Positions 60,618-64,000 of a stretch of DNA of 64,000 bases are shown here, in pieces. The first letter of the stretch is position 1. Every line of letters starts with the position of its first letter. Source of the DNA: Pterois miles (taxonomy: Eukaryota; Chordata; Actinopteri; Perciformes; Scorpaenidae); the NCBI GenBank assembly GCA_947000775.1, contig CAMQGK010000058.1, positions 3,664,001 through 3,728,000 on the forward strand, in the 5' to 3' direction. The position numbers and the translations under genes were made by a program. A model generated the notes under the pieces. That model was not told where the DNA came from and searched no databases. It worked only from the letters and a program-made list of their open reading frames with translations.

Positions 60618-62167
60618 CACTCCCGATCAAAATCTTAAGACCAGTTAAAAAATTGCAAGAATTTACGTTTTGCACTGTTGTATCTTAAGAAGGTTCTAAG
60701 TAGAGTTTCAAAATGCAAAAAGAAGAAATGAGAGCAAGAGACTAAATGTTTTGAGCAGGCAATTTATTGAAAAGAACAATTCAACTAAAATAGACTGTTC
60801 ATCAGCTGATCAAAAGTTTAAGACCATAGCTCAAAAAAAACCCTAAAACAGAAATTAAAGTCTCAAAAACAGACTCAGTAATGAGTAGCTCCACCATTAT
60901 TGTTGATCACTTCAAAAATTCGTGTTGGCATGCTTGATGCGAGTGTTTCCAAAAGGCTTGTAGGAATGTTGCTCCAAGTGGTGAAGATGGCTTCACGAAG
61001 GGCATCCACTGTCTGGAACTGATGTCCATTTTTGTAAACTTCCCTTGCCATCCATCCCCAAATGTTCTCAATTGGATTTAGATCAGGGGAACATGCAGGA
61101 TGATCCAAAAGAGTGATGTTATTCTCCTGAAAAAAATCCTTTGTCAGACGGGCATTGTGAATTGCAGCATTGTCCTGCTGAAAAACCCAGTCATCACCAC
61201 ACAGACGAGGGCCCTCAGTCATGAGGGATGCCCGCTGCAACATCTCCACGTAGCCAGCTGCTGTTTGACGCCCTGCACAACCTGGAGCTCCATTGTTCCA
61301 TTGAAGGAAAAAGCACCCCAGATCATGATGGCGCCCCCTCCGCTGTGCCGTGTTGAAAAAATCTCAGGTGGCATCTCCTTGTCATGCCAATAGCGTTGGA
61401 AGCCATCAGGACCATCAAGGTTAAATTTTTTCTCATCAGAGAATAAAACTTTCTTCCAACTTTGAACATCCCATGTTTGGTGCTCCCTTGCAAAGGCCAA
61501 ACGGGCAATTTTGTGGCGTTGAAGGAGACGTGGCCTTTGAAGACGTTTTTTGTTTTTGAAGCCGTTCCTTTGCAGATGCCGTCTGATGGTTATTGGGCTG
61601 CAGTCAGCACCAGTAATGGCCTTAATTTGGGATGAGGATCGTCCCGTGTCTTGACGGACAGCCATTCGGATCCTCCGGCTCAGTGCCGGTGAGATTTTTT
61701 TGGGTCTACCACTTGATTTTTTTGTTCCATAAACCTCAGGATCTTTTAAGAAATGCAAAATGACTGTCTTACTGCGTCCAACCTCAGCAGCGATGGCACG
61801 CTGTGAGAGGCCTTGTCTATGCAGCTCAACAATCCTGCCACGTTCCAAGGCAGTGAGTTTTTTTGCTTTTCCCATCAAGAGGTCTTGACAGTGTGATTAC
61901 TTGACAGAAAATGACATGGAATCCAAATTTTTGCACAGATTTGGGCTTTTAAAGGATGTGGTCTTAAACTTTTGATCAGCTGATGAACAGCCTATTTCAG
62001 TTAAATTGTTCTTTTCAATAAATTGCCTGCTCAAAACATTTGGTCTCTTGTTCCCATTTCTTCTTTTTGCATTTTTAAACTCTACTTAGAACCTTCTTAA
62101 GATACAACAGTGCAAAATGCAAATTCTTGCAATTTTTTAACTGGTCTTAAGATTTTGATCAGGAGTG
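60618..62167 (-). mobile_element. Tc1-like IR/DR transposon, almost intact
   Basis: It is 1550 bp, flanked by TA (60616-60617 and 62168-62169). The inverted repeats are about 213 bp (60618-60830 and 61955-62167) and differ at only a few sites. Each carries an outer direct repeat (GATCAAAATCTTAAGACC, 60625-60642) and an inner one (GATCAAAAGTTTAAGACC, 60808-60825), mirrored at 61960-61977 and 62143-62160. This is the IR/DR layout of fish Tc1 elements. The minus strand encodes the transposase (60875-61875), disrupted by one frameshift. Confidence 0.93.
60875..61875 (-). pseudogene. Tc1-like DD34E transposase with a single frameshift
   Basis: From ATG at 61875 the first frame encodes MGKAKKLTALERGRIVELHR, a first HTH, the GRPKK linker, a second HTH and LFSDEKKFN with the first catalytic Asp (about residue 147). 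Near 61271-61273 the frame shifts. The second frame continues VFQQDNAAIH (second Asp) and SPDLNPIENIWGWM (Glu, 34 residues after that Asp: DD34E) to the stop at 60875. The whole span is 1001 bases, one short of 334 codons, so a single base deletion explains the break. The family length is about 330-345 residues. No other lesion was seen. Confidence 0.9.
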
Positions 62168-62189
62168 TATGTTATAATTTCTTGAAAAT

Positions 62190-63060
62190 GTATTAATGCC
62201 TGTAAATGTAATAAAATTTTACACTTGACCTTATTGAAAATGTAATAAAACCCAATAATGTAATAACATTACCAGTAATGCTGTAATAATGTTGACAGAT
62301 AATGTAATAATGTAAAAAAGTATGATTCTTTTCATGGAAATGTTAAGTGTACAAGTATGGAAACTGTATAATACTGTTAGTGTCATGTTAGCCTACTGAA
62401 AACACTGGACATTGATTTTATGTTTGGAAATGTAAACTCTATAGGCTTATGTAAAATTTGAAATTTACAACTGATGGCAAATGGCTCGTTATCAGGCAAA
62501 GAAATTAAAATCCATATCAATGGGAAATGAACCCACCCATACCCATGCTAACTGGTTGTTGTGCAAAGATTAGACCAGAGTGGATCTTAGATTAGGCATC
62601 ATCAGATGACAATAACAGTCATCTCTATCAACAGTGATGCTTATTGAATTAAGTCCCTCCTTTGCCTCACCTGATCTAATGAAATTTCTGCATTCAAAAA
62701 GGGTTTCAAATCCAGCCTGAAATAAAGAAAAATAATGTCCTCAATCCTTAAATACAAAGTACAAACTTTGACTTTTACTCAGTTGCACCCCATCATTATG
62801 ATGGGGGATCCAATCACAGATGTTCTAGTTTTAAAGGAGGGGCCTGACCAAAAGTTTAATTTGAAGTTTAATTGAACTATAATTCCTGGGTGCTTTTTAC
62901 ACCCCTGGTAATGTATTTCCTGATGAGGAAAGTTAGCATCACTTGCACTGAGAGTGGTACTGTCAAATTTCTGCGAGCACGCAGCCTAATTATTTTGGTT
63001 GTTATTACAATACCAGTCAGGACATTTTATTACATTATTGTTCCAAGTTATTACATTTTC
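62190..63060. repeat. AATGTAATAA-rich repeat unit (probable)
   Basis: Short TAATGTAATAA/TTACATTATT motifs cluster at 62190-62320 and in inverted form at 63028-63060. They enclose about 700 bp without coding potential. This may be one non-autonomous element with both ends showing. Weakly supported. Confidence 0.3.
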
Positions 63061-63082
63061 GATCGGGTTAAGTGCAAATTGT

Positions 63083-63385
63083 ATTCTGGCAAAAATTGAA
63101 TCGAAGGCAACTGGACTTAGATTTGTCTCTGAAGACGTTTCGCCCCTTATCCAAGTGGCTTCATCGGTTTGAACGCTAAACCTTTACCTTAAACCTGGGT
63201 CTTACTCCACTGTTTGTCAGACTAGTGGGGACTAGTCAGACTGTAAGACCCAGGTTTACCTTAACTTAACCTTAAGACTAGTTAGACTGTAGCGTTCGAA
63301 CCGATGAAGCCACTTGGATAAGGGGCGAAACGTCTTCAGAGACAAATCTAAGTCCAGTTGCCTTCGATTCAATTTTTGCCAGAAT
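63083..63385. repeat. Fold-back (palindromic) repeat with 95-bp arms
   Basis: The left arm 63083-63177 is the reverse complement of the right arm 63291-63385 with one or two mismatches. An inner pair (AAACCTGGGTCTTAC at 63191-63205 and its complement at 63243-63257) extends the hairpin. A single arm of the family lies at 26751-26891, including the flank that here continues to 63418. The arm carries CCGATGA-stem-GAAA (63301-63330). Confidence 0.85.
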
Positions 63386-63418
63386 GAATATGACCTGGAT
63401 GAATGAGAACATTCACAG

Positions 63419-63699
63419 ACTTGCAAATTGTATTGCATTTAAGTCTTGTGTTGCATGATAAGTCCTGTGTATAAAAGTACATAAGTATTATCAGGAAACT
63501 TTGTAAAGTAAAATTACTCTTTGTAGCTGGTCAAGGTTGGGTAGTTGGTGTTAGGTAGTTTAGTCCAGTGGTTCACAAGATAAATCTGAGGGGGGTAGAA
63601 CATTAATGGGGGTAGGACAGAATAATCTGCTATGTAAATTTCTATCTTTTTCTCCTTCTTTTGTGAAATATTGATAATTTCATCTCTTCACAGTTTTTT
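63419..63699. other. Intergenic: no gene seen
   Basis: AT-rich spacer between the fold-back repeat and the SINE-like repeat. Confidence 0.4.
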
Positions 63700-63990
63700 C
63701 TTGCACTTATGCACCATCTTTCTAGCTTACCTACCACTCGGAGCGCTTTACACTACGTCAGCATTAACCCATTCACAAACTCATTCATACACTGAAGGAA
63801 AGGCTTCCATTCAAGGTGCCAACCTGTCCATCAGGATCTAATCTGAATACTCAATCACACACTGGTGGCACAGCCTTCGGGAACACTTCTGGGGTTCAGT
63901 ATCTTACCCAAGGACTCTTCGACATGTGGACTTGAGGAGCTGGGGATTGACCTGCTGACCTTCTGATTGGTGGAGACCCGCACTACAGAA
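63700..63990 (-). repeat. SINE-like teleost repeat reaching the window end
   Basis: Contains GGAGCGCTTTACACTACGTC, CATTAACCCATTCACAAACT and CAAGGACTCTTCGACATGTG, then a degenerate tRNA-like end (minus strand AGGTCAATCCC as the B-box relic). The layout matches a common teleost dispersed repeat. The last part may continue beyond the window. Confidence 0.55.
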
Positions 63991-64000
63991 ACAACAATGG

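Noticed and set aside
63083..63385. A confident hammerhead ribozyme feature
   Set aside because: The extra A before stem II, the CCGATGA variant and the lack of a clear stem I make it only a candidate, so it is reported as a finding and not as an ncRNA feature.

Overview
The window is nuclear DNA of a bony fish, most likely a percomorph teleost. Three things point there: split vertebrate genes with consensus GT/AG introns, teleost-type SINEs and Tc1 elements, and large AT-rich introns full of decayed transposons. No bacterial, organellar or viral genome is present.

Layout. (1) 1-6916, plus strand: the last six coding exons of pdzd2, ending in two PDZ domains, a stop codon at 6601-6603 and a poly(A) signal at 6911. 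(2) 6917-14423: intergenic DNA with dispersed repeats, a 751-bp hexanucleotide array at 12194-12944 and a poly-C/CA tract. (3) 14424-45843, plus strand: the complete npr3 gene (natriuretic peptide clearance receptor, NPR-C). It has eight coding exons that join in frame to 501 codons. Intron 1 is about 21 kb and holds a pogo-type transposon, a decayed Tc1 element, a hAT fragment, a V-SINE/Mermaid-type SINE and an L1-clade reverse transcriptase remnant. Intron 4 holds a Ty3/Gypsy pol relic. (4) 45844-64000: the 3' flank of npr3 and intergenic DNA. It has an AT-rich degenerate tandem array, a Tc1-family element whose transposase region has grown into a 26-bp minisatellite, a possible LTR-like transcription unit, a non-LTR RT fragment, a nearly intact Tc1/IR-DR element with one frameshift, a large fold-back repeat and SINE-like remnants.

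How the parts relate. pdzd2 and npr3 lie head to tail on the same strand; they are also neighbours on human chromosome 5p13, so the linkage looks ancestral. pdzd2 encodes a multi-PDZ scaffold whose C-terminal PDZ pair corresponds to the secreted form known in mammals. npr3 encodes the single-pass receptor that clears natriuretic peptides and signals through a short Gi-activating tail. I see no functional coupling between the two genes.

The most unusual signals are in the repeats: the minisatellite that appears to have been born from Tc1 transposase codons, with a 182-bp higher-order period; an inverted repeat pair flanking npr3 exon 1; a fold-back family carrying a hammerhead-ribozyme-like core; and the hexanucleotide array. 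All family assignments rest on reading motifs by eye. Boundaries of decayed repeats are approximate.
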